Source of the DNA: a virus
Virus record (IMG/VR): IMGVR_UViG_3300005288_000003
Coordinates: 1-64,000 of that record
Direction: 5' to 3' (one strand)
Length of the DNA: 64,000 nt
The position numbers and the translations under genes are program-made. Shown in pieces: positions 52,857 through 57,694 of the stretch (position 1 is its first letter; each line of letters opens with the position of its first letter). The notes beneath the pieces are model-generated. The model was not told the origin of the DNA and searched no databases. It was given only the letters and a program-made list of their open reading frames with translations.

Positions 52857-53065
52857 GCCTTCAATGCAGCAATAATTGCGTTAATAGCAACCTTGTTTGC
52901 ATTCGCCAAAGCTTGTGCCGTTGGTAGGTCAGTAGCGTTCGCAGTTGTAACTGGAGTTAGGGCAGCAACAGCAGCAGCCACTCCAGAGTCGATGAACGCT
53001 CCAGCTTTGATACCTTCAAGCAGTCCAAGTTGTGCAACCAGTGCGTATTGTTCCGATGTAGTCAT
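52853..53065 (-). CDS. Small Ala-rich protein, possibly head-fibre-like
   Basis: 70 residues from the ATG at 53065 (AAGGAA upstream). The C-terminus LPTAQALANANKVAINAIIAAL faintly recalls phage head fibre/decoration proteins. It lies between the terminator at 53118 and the terL promoters, whose distal -35 overlaps its stop. Confidence 0.6.
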   Translation of the reverse strand: MTTSEQYALVAQLGLLEGIKAGAFIDSGVAAAVAALTPVTTANATDLPTAQALANANKVAINAIIAALKA

Positions 53066-53117
53066 TTTGATTTCCTTGAGTTGAGTGTGCCGTGATGGCA
53101 AATTGTAGAAACGAGAA

Positions 53118-53136
53118 AACCCACGCGAGGTGGGTT
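53118..53136 (-). terminator. Terminator at the left end of the tRNA array
   Basis: Leftward AACCCAC-CTCGC-GTGGGTT followed by TTCTCG. It ends the tRNA transcript. Confidence 0.75.
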
Positions 53137-53202
53137 ATCTTGACAAGACGTATCGGCTAAGGTAGCTCTTGGCTACATGCGAGTGCTCCGATTGTCTATG
53201 TT
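53137..53202 (-). other. Folded trailer after tRNA-Gly
   Basis: Nested pairing on the minus strand: AGAC/GTCT and ATCGG/CCGAT around a hairpin GTAGC-CAAGA-GCTAC. It lacks tRNA features and lies between tRNA-Gly and the terminator. Confidence 0.4.
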
Positions 53203-53274
53203 TGGAGCAGAATGTCAGAATCGAACTGACCTCATCAGCTTGGAAGGCTGGGCGCTCACCTTGAGCAATCCTGC
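53203..53274 (-). tRNA. tRNA-Gly(TCC)
   Basis: Acceptor GCAGGAT/ATTCTGC, anticodon loop CTTCCAA, T arm GTCAG-TTCGATT-CTGAC, 3' TCCA. The D loop is short. The 5' two thirds lie inside the end of an HNH gene. Confidence 0.8.
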
Positions 53275-53628
53275 ATGAATTTCTCTATGACAGTTGGCAC
53301 AGACCAGAATACACTTATCAACTTCTGCTAGCATCCTTTCGACGGTAGAGTAGTTGTTGATCAGACTCGATGGTTTGTTCTCTTTAACAGACGGGTCTAC
53401 ATGATGGAACTCCAGAGCCGCACTGCACTTATCGTATCCACAGATAGAACAACTATCTCCGAACAGCTCGTACAGAATGCGACGCTTTTCTTCCACAAAA
53501 GAACGTCTGTTGTTTTCCTCGCAAGGTATGCACAAAGGTTTGTACTTTTGCTTACCGGAGGTTTGTTTGCCATTTGTATAGAACTCTGTCAAAGGTTTCA
53601 CATCGAGGCAGGTTTTACACTGCTTCAT
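53215..53628 (-). CDS. HNH endonuclease gene running into tRNA-Gly
   Basis: 137 residues from the ATG at 53628 (GAGGTAAAC upstream). Zinc pairs CKTC and CIPC are followed by an HNH core: CSICGYDKC, LEFHHVDP and LVCANCHREIH. The last 19 codons are the tRNA-Gly gene read as protein, so the endonuclease lies flush against or overlapping the tRNA. This suggests insertion next to the tRNA with loss of the original stop. Confidence 0.85.
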   Translation of the reverse strand: MKQCKTCLDVKPLTEFYTNGKQTSGKQKYKPLCIPCEENNRRSFVEEKRRILYELFGDSCSICGYDKCSAALEFHHVDPSVKENKPSSLINNYSTVERMLAEVDKCILVCANCHREIHAGLLKVSAQPSKLMRSVRF

Positions 53629-53652
53629 GTTTACCTCATTCAGTTTGTAATT

Positions 53653-53729
53653 TGGTGGGGCCGGAACGAATCGAACGTTCGACCTGTGGGGTTTCAAGCC
53701 ACCGCTCTAACCTACTGAGCTACAACCCC
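53653..53729 (-). tRNA. tRNA-Phe(GAA)
   Basis: Acceptor GGGGTTG/CGGCCCC, anticodon loop TTGAAAC, T arm GAACG-TTCGATT-CGTTC, 3' ACCA. C-C mismatch at the base of the anticodon loop. Confidence 0.9.
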
Positions 53730-53734
53730 TTGTG

Positions 53735-53810
53735 TGGAGCCATCTATGGGAGTTGAACCCATCTATTACTGGTTTGCAATCAGCACCCTAGCCGCTCAGG
53801 CAAGATGGAC
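53735..53810 (-). tRNA. tRNA-Cys(GCA)
   Basis: Anticodon loop TTGCAAA, T arm ATGGG-TTCAACT-CCCAT, 3' TCCA with T73. The acceptor pairs only from the second base (T-C at 1-72), so the 5' end is uncertain by one base. Confidence 0.75.
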
Positions 53811-53816
53811 ATAATT

Positions 53817-53893
53817 TGGTGGATACAGGTGGGGATCGAACCCACGACATCCGCATTGCAAGTGCGGCGCTCTCCCATCTGAGCTACTGACCC
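53817..53893 (-). tRNA. tRNA-Ala(TGC)
   Basis: Anticodon loop CTTGCAA in CCGCA/TGCGG, T arm GTGGG-TTCGATC-CCCAC, 3' ACCA. Acceptor GGGTCAG pairs with ATCC and CTG around one extra T. G3-T70, the alanine identity pair, is present. Confidence 0.85.
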
Positions 53894-53900
53894 ATGTGTT

Positions 53901-53974
53901 TGGGGTGACGCAGAGATTCGAACTCTTTCAACCGGGTCACAACCGGAAGTCTCAGCCAGAGAGAACGACGCCAC
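53901..53974 (-). tRNA. tRNA-His(GTG)
   Basis: Anticodon loop TTGTGAC in CCGG/CCGG, T arm AGAG-TTCGAAT-CTCT, acceptor GTGGCGT/GCGTCAC, 3' CCCA. No encoded G at -1. Confidence 0.85.
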
Positions 53975-54168
53975 AGTCAAGCGTGTTGCTTATCGCGTTT
54001 GCTGCCGCTTTCTCCCAGCGATACCCGAAGGCTTGATAGGACGGTACGATGTCTGCCCTCACTGCACGAATGCTTTCGGGTATAACACCTTTTCAACAAA
54101 ATTGGGTGCAGGACCGGGAGTGCATGCCCGAATTTCCCAACCGTCTCCTTGACAGTTGCCTACATAAT
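53975..54168 (-). other. Gap in the tRNA array with an inverted-repeat element
   Basis: About 190 bp without a convincing gene. It contains a perfect 9-bp inverted repeat ATACCCGAA/TTCGGGTAT (54021-54029 and 54075-54083). A second stretch near 54105-54160 shows a GTAGG/CCTGC closing stem and a D-arm-like GTC-AAGGA-GAC, but no acceptable anticodon or T arm. It may be decayed tRNA. Confidence 0.4.
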
Positions 54169-54242
54169 TGGTCAGGGTGGAAGGTAACGCTCCTTCTTCT
54201 CAGGATTCCAAATCCAGCACATCACTTTAATGCTTCACCGAG
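54169..54242 (-). tRNA. Divergent tRNA-Pro(TGG)
   Basis: Anticodon loop TTTGGAA, C1-G72, 3' ACCA. The T loop is AGCGTTA instead of TTCRANN and the acceptor has mismatches at positions 2 and 3. Possibly decayed or highly divergent. Confidence 0.5.
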
Positions 54243-54247
54243 ATAAA

Positions 54248-54373
54248 TCATTTCGTGATTCGAATACCGAACCACCAGAAGTCGATCCTTACGGACCAAC
54301 GAGAATCGTTTTGTCCAAAGCCAACTCGCACCATACGGTTGTTGGGTTCCATTTGCACTTTATTGAATCTCAT
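54248..54373 (-). CDS. 41-residue protein inside the tRNA array
   Basis: Starts at the ATG at 54373 behind CAGGAGTATGAA. Product MRFNKVQMEPNNRMV... ending FWWFGIRITK, basic and aromatic, unrecognised. It lies between tRNA-Tyr and tRNA-Pro and overlaps neither, which favours a real gene. Confidence 0.6.
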   Translation of the reverse strand: MRFNKVQMEPNNRMVRVGFGQNDSRWSVRIDFWWFGIRITK

Positions 54374-54392
54374 TTCATACTCCTGTTTAAAT

Positions 54393-54477
54393 TGGTGGTT
54401 GTTCAAGGACTCGAACCTTGGATGTATCATTGTGCCGGGTTACAGCCGGTTCTCTTCGCCGCTAGAGTAAAACAACC
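54393..54477 (-). tRNA. tRNA-Tyr(GTA)
   Basis: Acceptor GGTTGTT/AACAACC, anticodon loop CTGTAAC, long variable arm, T arm with TTCGAGT, 3' ACCA. Confidence 0.9.
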
Positions 54478-54485
54478 ATTTAAAT

Positions 54486-54561
54486 TGGCAGGCAATAGAG
54501 GACTCGAACCTCCCATCTGCTGGTTAACAGCCAGCGACCCACGCCCGGTGAGATCATTGCC
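54486..54561 (-). tRNA. tRNA-Asn(GTT)
   Basis: Acceptor GGCAATG/TATTGCC, anticodon loop CTGTTAA in CTGG/CCAG, T loop TTCGAGT, 3' GCCA. Confidence 0.9.
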
Positions 54562-54663
54562 TAGAAATCTTCCACGTATGTTTTGGCTCGCCGTGGAACG
54601 AGGGGCCGAGATTTTTATTCCGCTTCGGACGCAGAGCGGTACAGTGGGGAGCAACCCAGTGTT
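54562..54663 (-). other. Gap between tRNA-Met and tRNA-Asn
   Basis: 102 bp with hairpins CCGCT...AGCGG and CCACG...CGTGG, no T-arm motif and no credible ORF. Confidence 0.4.
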
Positions 54664-54744
54664 TGGTTGCGAAGGGTGGAATCGAACCACTTGCGTCCGG
54701 TTATGAGCCGGTTGACACTTGCCTTGCGTCTTAGCGCCCTCGCA
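54664..54744 (-). tRNA. tRNA-Met(CAT)
   Basis: Acceptor TGCGAGG/CTTCGCA, anticodon loop CTCATAA in CCGG/CCGG, T loop TTCGATT, 3' ACCA. T1-A72 pair. A lysidine-type Ile(CAT) role cannot be excluded, but tRNA-Ile(GAT) is separate. Confidence 0.85.
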
Positions 54745-54750
54745 TTTGTT

Positions 54751-54826
54751 TGGTTGCCGGAGCAGGGCTTGAACCTGCGACCTACCGCTTATCAAGCAGT
54801 TGCTCTACCAACTGAGCTATCCGGCA
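54751..54826 (-). tRNA. tRNA-Ile(GAT)
   Basis: Acceptor TGCCGGA/TCCGGCA, anticodon loop TTGATAA, T arm GCAGG-TTCAAGC-CCTGC, 3' ACCA. Confidence 0.92.
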
Positions 54827-54832
54827 TTAAAT

Positions 54833-54906
54833 TGGTGCCCCATCACGGAATCGAACCGCATTCTCAACGTTACAAAGGTCATGTAATACCAATATACTAA
54901 AAGGGC
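54833..54906 (-). tRNA. tRNA-Thr(TGT)
   Basis: Acceptor GCCCTTT/ATGGGGC, anticodon loop TTTGTAA, T loop TTCGATT, 3' ACCA. Confidence 0.88.
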
Positions 54907-55051
54907 ATGTAGCCCCTTACGAGGGCCATGCGGGCGTAGTTGCATCATGCTTGAGCCTTACCACAGGCCCACTTTACCGCGTTGATGTTTGCGGGATAAG
55001 CCTACCGAGATGGCTTTCTCATTGCGACATTTCTGTCCTCGGGCAACAAAT
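54907..55051 (-). other. Gap between tRNA-Asp and tRNA-Thr
   Basis: 145 bp with several hairpins (GGACA/TGTC, GAGA/TCTC, GCCCT-CGTA-AGGGG). No tRNA and no credible ORF seen. Confidence 0.4.
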
Positions 55052-55126
55052 TGGCGGTTTATAAGGGAGTTGAACCCTTCCCTCTGGCGTGACAGGCCAG
55101 TGTACTAACCGATATACTAATAGACC
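55052..55126 (-). tRNA. tRNA-Asp(GTC)
   Basis: Anticodon loop CTGTCAC in CTGGC/GCCAG, T loop TTCAACT, 3' GCCA. Acceptor GGTCTAT/ATAAACC with one C-A mismatch. Confidence 0.88.
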
Positions 55127-55130
55127 AAAT

Positions 55131-55207
55131 TGGTACTCTGCCGGGGACTCGAACCCCGTTCATGAGGGTGAAAACCTCATATCCTAAACCGCGTAGACGA
55201 GCAGAGC
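55131..55207 (-). tRNA. tRNA-Glu(TTC)
   Basis: Acceptor GCTCTGC/GCAGAGT, anticodon loop TTTTCAC in TGAGG/CCTCA, T loop TTCGAGT, 3' ACCA. Confidence 0.9.
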
Positions 55208-55217
55208 ATTTGTTTCT

Positions 55218-55343
55218 TTACTTGGCAGAAGGTGGTTTACCCGGCTTGCCTTTGTTCGGATGACGACCTTTAGGGTCTTTGCGAGAAGCCTTGTCAACCG
55301 GAGCGTGTTCTTTTGTAGCATCGTAATACTTCGACATCTTCAT
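55218..55343 (-). CDS. 41-residue basic protein inside the tRNA array
   Basis: Starts at the ATG at 55343 (AAAGGAGAA upstream) or two codons later. Product MKMSKYYDATKEHAPVD..., C-terminus rich in Lys/Gly/Pro. Probably real by codon pattern and ribosome site. No function recognised. Confidence 0.7.
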   Translation of the reverse strand: MKMSKYYDATKEHAPVDKASRKDPKGRHPNKGKPGKPPSAK

Positions 55344-55362
55344 TTCTCCTTTGTTTTGAATT

Positions 55363-55438
55363 TGGTACAGATGATAGGATTCGAACCTATCTGGTACGCC
55401 TTCGTAGGGCGCTGCCTATCCAATCGAGCCACACCTGT
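55363..55438 (-). tRNA. tRNA-Arg(ACG)
   Basis: Acceptor ACAGGTG/CATCTGT, anticodon loop CTACGAA (A34 would be read as inosine), T arm GATAGG-TTCGAAT-CCTATC, 3' ACCA. First tRNA behind the promoter at 55461-55488. Confidence 0.9.
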
Positions 55439-55460
55439 ATATCTTGTTGCTATAAGGAGG

Positions 55461-55488
55461 ATTCTACACGACATTTGCACAATGTCAA
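55461..55488 (-). promoter_or_regulatory. Promoter within the tRNA array
   Basis: Leftward TTGACA (55488-55483), 16-bp spacer, TAGAAT (55466-55461). Confidence 0.88.
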
Positions 55489-55502
55489 GCGTTTATTTAA
55501 AA

Positions 55503-55953
55503 TTATTTTAGATTGTGATCAAATTCCCAATGGCAGTTCGGACAAAGAAGCATCAGGTTACTGCGGGCATTGATCACACTCAGCATCGTATCGTCAGGGA
55601 AGTCAGCCACTGCTCTGATATGTGCAACCTCTACGTGCTTATCATATCCACACTTTTGACATAAAAACAGGCTCAGCAGCTACAGAGGCTCTTGCTCGAC
55701 TGCGAACTAAAGCATAGGCGGAAGACCTATGATGTTTCTCGTAGATAGCTTCTGCAAGCGTCATATCCTTCACGATGTGAGCACTATGTTCATCACAGAC
55801 AGTTCTTCGACCGCTTACAGGGATTGAACATACTTTACACGCTCTTTGTACTCTGGCTCTCTTCGGCGTCTTGTTCGTCACTGTTGTGGCACAAGTCCTA
55901 CTGCAATATTTTCTATTCTTTGTGGGCGTTCCACAATTTCCGCAATCGATCAT
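55503..55953 (-). pseudogene. HNH endonuclease gene broken by a +1 frameshift
   Basis: The first frame (55953 to 55642) encodes zinc-type Cys pairs (CGNC, CSRTC, CKVC). The following frame (to TAA at 55503) encodes the catalytic HNH part: CQKCGYDKHVEVAHIRAV ... LMLLCPNCHWEFDHN. The change of frame lies at or near a run of five Ts (GTTTTTATG) close to 55663. Removing one T restores a continuous product of about 149 residues. It sits between tRNA-Arg(TCT) and the promoter at 55461. Confidence 0.8.
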
Positions 55954-55966
55954 GATGCTCCTTATT

Positions 55967-56041
55967 TGGTAGACCTGCTTGGGATCAAACCAAGACTAAC
56001 TCTTTAGAAGAGAGTTGTGCGATTCACTACACTACAAGTCC
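55967..56041 (-). tRNA. tRNA-Arg(TCT)
   Basis: Acceptor GGACTTG/CAGGTCT, anticodon loop CTTCTAA in ACTCT/AGAGT, T arm CTTGG-TTTGATC-CCAAG, 3' ACCA. Confidence 0.9.
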
Positions 56042-56189
56042 AGAAGGCTCCTGCACATCCACTGTACCAATCCAGCATGCTGCTATCACAATCAAGACCC
56101 TTAATTCGAGGACGACATTTATAGCACGCAGTCGTCTGTGCGTCAACACCCTGAGTTGGTTTCAGAGTCATACCAAGGCGCGGTACGTT
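56042..56189 (-). other. Gap with internal promoter and a possible Cys-rich ORF
   Basis: Between tRNA-Gln and tRNA-Arg. It holds the promoter at 56118-56146. A leftward ORF starting at 56168 (MTLKPTQGVDAQTTACYKC...) has four to five Cys but no ribosome site, and it ends inside tRNA-Arg, so it is not called. Confidence 0.5.
56118..56146 (-). promoter_or_regulatory. Promoter within the tRNA array
   Basis: Leftward TTGACG (56146-56141), 17-bp spacer, TATAAA (56123-56118). Confidence 0.75.
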
Positions 56190-56265
56190 TGGAAGAGGAT
56201 ACTGGAATCGAACCAGTCTAAACGGAGTCAAAGTCCGGTGCCTAACGCCAATCGGCCAACCCTCA
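56190..56265 (-). tRNA. tRNA-Gln(TTG)
   Basis: Anticodon loop CTTTGAC in CGGA/TCCG, T arm ACTGG-TTCGATT-CCAGT, 3' TCCA. Acceptor TGAGGGT/ATCCTCT with an open 1-72 position. Confidence 0.85.
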
Positions 56266-56407
56266 ATTAAATAGTACCGGCCATCAGGAAAGACATGGCC
56301 ATGCCCTCCATCCGACCTAGTTGACTTCCTCTGTATTCTTTGTAGGCTCCAATACCCAGTATCACCTGCCGGGGCTCGAACCCGGTATACAGTTACTCAT
56401 CAATGTT
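56266..56407 (-). other. Gap with an orphan tRNA T arm
   Basis: 142 bp. A perfect T arm CCGGG-TTCGAGC-CCCGG (56385-56369) stands without D arm, anticodon or CCA, so it is a likely tRNA remnant. A hairpin GGCCAT/ATGGCC lies further left. Confidence 0.5.
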
Positions 56408-56494
56408 TGGTGCCCCCAGTCGGACTCGAACCGACACGCATATTTCAGCCACAGGGTCTAAGCCTGCTACGTCTACCAATTCCATCACAGGGAC
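56408..56494 (-). tRNA. tRNA-Leu(TAG)
   Basis: Acceptor GTCCCTG/TGGGGGC, anticodon loop CTTAGAC in CAGG/CCTG, long variable arm, 3' ACCA. Confidence 0.9.
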
Positions 56495-56508
56495 GTGATA
56501 TTTCAATT

Positions 56509-56582
56509 TGGTGCTTCTTGATGGAATCGAACCACCGTAGCCACCGTGTAAGGATGGCGTTCTACCATTAAACTAAAGAAGC
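56509..56582 (-). tRNA. tRNA-Val(TAC)
   Basis: Acceptor GCTTCTT/AAGAAGC, anticodon loop CTTACAC in CCATC/GGTGG, T loop TTCGATT, 3' ACCA. Confidence 0.92.
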
Positions 56583-56583
56583 T

Positions 56584-56668
56584 TGGTCGGGATAGTGAGA
56601 CTCGAACTCACATGGCCGAAGCCCACAGGGTTTGAACCTGCTGCGAATACCAGTTCCGCCACATCCCG
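56584..56668 (-). tRNA. tRNA-Leu(CAA)
   Basis: Acceptor CGGGATG/TATCCCG, anticodon loop TTCAAAC in CAGG/CCTG, variable arm GGGCTTCGGCC-type, 3' ACCA. Confidence 0.92.
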
Positions 56669-56674
56669 TTTATT

Positions 56675-56763
56675 TGGAGGCTAGTGTGAGATTCGAACTC
56701 ACGAGCCGTTTCCGACTGTCGGTTTTCAAGACCGGTGCTTTTTATCCACTCAGCCAACTAGCC
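56675..56763 (-). tRNA. tRNA-Ser(TGA)
   Basis: Acceptor GGCTAGT/ACTAGCC, anticodon loop CTTGAAA in CGGT/ACCG, long variable arm, 3' TCCA. Confidence 0.92.
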
Positions 56764-56769
56764 ATGTTT

Positions 56770-56859
56770 TGGTAGCGGATGTAGGATTCGAACCTACGGG
56801 GCCATTTCTGACCCGACGCTTTAGCAAAGCGTTAGATTAAGCCACTCTCTCAATCCGCT
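56770..56859 (-). tRNA. tRNA-Ser(GCT)
   Basis: Acceptor AGCGGAT/ATCCGCT, anticodon loop TTGCTAA in ACGCT/AGCGT, long variable arm, 3' ACCA. Confidence 0.92.
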
Positions 56860-56866
56860 ATAAATT

Positions 56867-56942
56867 TGGTCGGACGCCTCGGACTTGAACCGAGTAAGGC
56901 CGGATTAAAAGTCCGGTGCCGGGACCACTTTAGCTTGCGTCC
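56867..56942 (-). tRNA. tRNA-Lys(TTT)
   Basis: Acceptor GGACGCA/GCGTCC (one wobble), anticodon loop CTTTTAA in CCGGA/TCCGG, 3' ACCA. First tRNA of the array behind the main promoter. Confidence 0.92.
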
Positions 56943-56952
56943 AATGTGGAGC

Positions 56953-56981
56953 ATTAAATCACATGGGATATATCGTGTCAA
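56953..56981 (-). promoter_or_regulatory. Main promoter of the tRNA array
   Basis: Leftward TTGACA (56981-56976), 17-bp spacer, TTTAAT (56958-56953), 11 bp before tRNA-Lys. It overlaps the end of the upstream gene. Confidence 0.8.
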
Positions 56982-57295
56982 CCATGTAGTTGGAAAATTG
57001 TTGCTGATGGTGCTTCACCGTTGCCGACATCTTCACCCTCGCCACGAGCGATAGCCTTCAAAGCCTTGTCAGCCTTCAATAGAGCTACATACATGTTGGC
57101 GATGTCCTGTGCCATTTTGAATTGCTTCTCTGGCGTCAGGTTGTCTGCGGTTGCTGCTTCGACCATACGATTCAGAGCAGGGCCAAAGGCGCGCTTGAGG
57201 ATTCGTAGGCCACCATCTAGTTCTGAGCGTTCTGCTGACTTCGCTAGAGCTTCCTCTCGCGTCGGTCTGCCACCCTTGTTTGGTGTTGTTGACAT
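56978..57295 (-). CDS. Possible terminase small subunit
   Basis: 105 residues. A GGRPTREEALAK N-terminus followed by helices and an acidic, Gly-rich tail is the usual look of TerS proteins (DNA-binding helix-turn-helix, oligomerisation helices). It is the only TerS candidate found in this window. The 22-tRNA array separates it from terL. The fold is not provable by eye. It has its own promoter and structured leader. Confidence 0.5.
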   Translation of the reverse strand: MSTTPNKGGRPTREEALAKSAERSELDGGLRILKRAFGPALNRMVEAATADNLTPEKQFKMAQDIANMYVALLKADKALKAIARGEGEDVGNGEAPSATIFQLHG

Positions 57296-57318
57296 ATGTC
57301 ATCGTTCCTTCAAATAGG

Positions 57319-57373
57319 TGTGATCCGTGGAATTACTCGGTGAAAGGAGGAGAACACCAAAACCCGGATCACA
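57319..57373 (-). promoter_or_regulatory. Inverted-repeat leader of the TerS-like gene
   Basis: Perfect 9-bp arms TGTGATCCG/CGGATCACA enclose an inner GGTG/CACC stem whose loop is TTCTCCTCCTTT, which resembles an anti-Shine-Dalgarno. It lies in the 5' UTR between the promoter at 57409 and the ATG at 57295. Confidence 0.65.
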
Positions 57374-57408
57374 TAAACTGTAGAGACATTATCTGTCTGT
57401 ATGTGATG

Positions 57409-57437
57409 ATTGTAACATCAGTTCTTGCACCTGTCAA
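57409..57437 (-). promoter_or_regulatory. Promoter of the TerS-like gene
   Basis: Leftward TTGACA (57437-57432), 17-bp spacer, TACAAT (57414-57409). A second TTGACA further upstream (about 57455-57460) may form a weaker tandem promoter. Confidence 0.85.
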
Positions 57438-57458
57438 TAGCACAGAAGAAATATAATG

Positions 57459-57659
57459 TCAATAATCTGTTGTTGATGATTTCATGGCTGTCACACCATC
57501 GATGGGATACCGCCCGCCTACATACTCTCTTTCAGGTGCGGAATGCTTGCTCATAAATTGGCATGCAAAACACAAATCTTCTTCTTGTTTTGTATCTGGA
57601 TTATATCGAGGGATTTCATGTTTTGTTAGCGCGTTATTACATGCTCTGCATCGGGACAT
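57459..57659 (-). CDS. Small zinc-ribbon protein
   Basis: 66 residues. CRACNNALTKHEIPR....EEDLCFACQFM: two CxxC pairs, a pattern common to small phage proteins with a zinc ribbon. The target is unknown. AAGGAACCAATCC precedes the ATG. It is the first gene behind the long leader RNA of the promoter at 58070. Confidence 0.75.
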   Translation of the reverse strand: MSRCRACNNALTKHEIPRYNPDTKQEEDLCFACQFMSKHSAPEREYVGGRYPIDGVTAMKSSTTDY

Positions 57660-57688
57660 GGATTGGTTCCTTCTATTGGTTTGTTATT

Positions 57689-57694
57689 TCACAT
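57689..57694 (-). promoter_or_regulatory. Start-stop element (ATG-TGA) with a strong ribosome site
   Basis: AAGGAG at 57703-57698 is followed by ATG TGA (57694-57689), so ribosomes would load and terminate at once, about 30 nt before the zinc-ribbon gene. It may be chance or a minimal uORF. Confidence 0.4.

Noticed and set aside
54562-54663. Possible tRNA-Trp (a TTCCACG loop)
   Set aside because: The stem around CCA is irregular and there is no T arm or acceptor, so it was not called.
54427-54795. ORFs running through tRNA genes
   Set aside because: They cross several well-folded tRNAs and have no ribosome sites.
56004-56168. Cys-rich leftward ORF (MTLKPTQGVDAQTTACYKC...)
   Set aside because: No ribosome site. 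Its start precedes a promoter and its end lies in tRNA-Arg, so coding is unlikely though not excluded.
53203-56942. Regularly spaced similar sequences resembling a CRISPR array
   Set aside because: The repeated parts are tRNA T arms and CCA ends with A/T spacers. Unit lengths vary and each unit folds as a tRNA.
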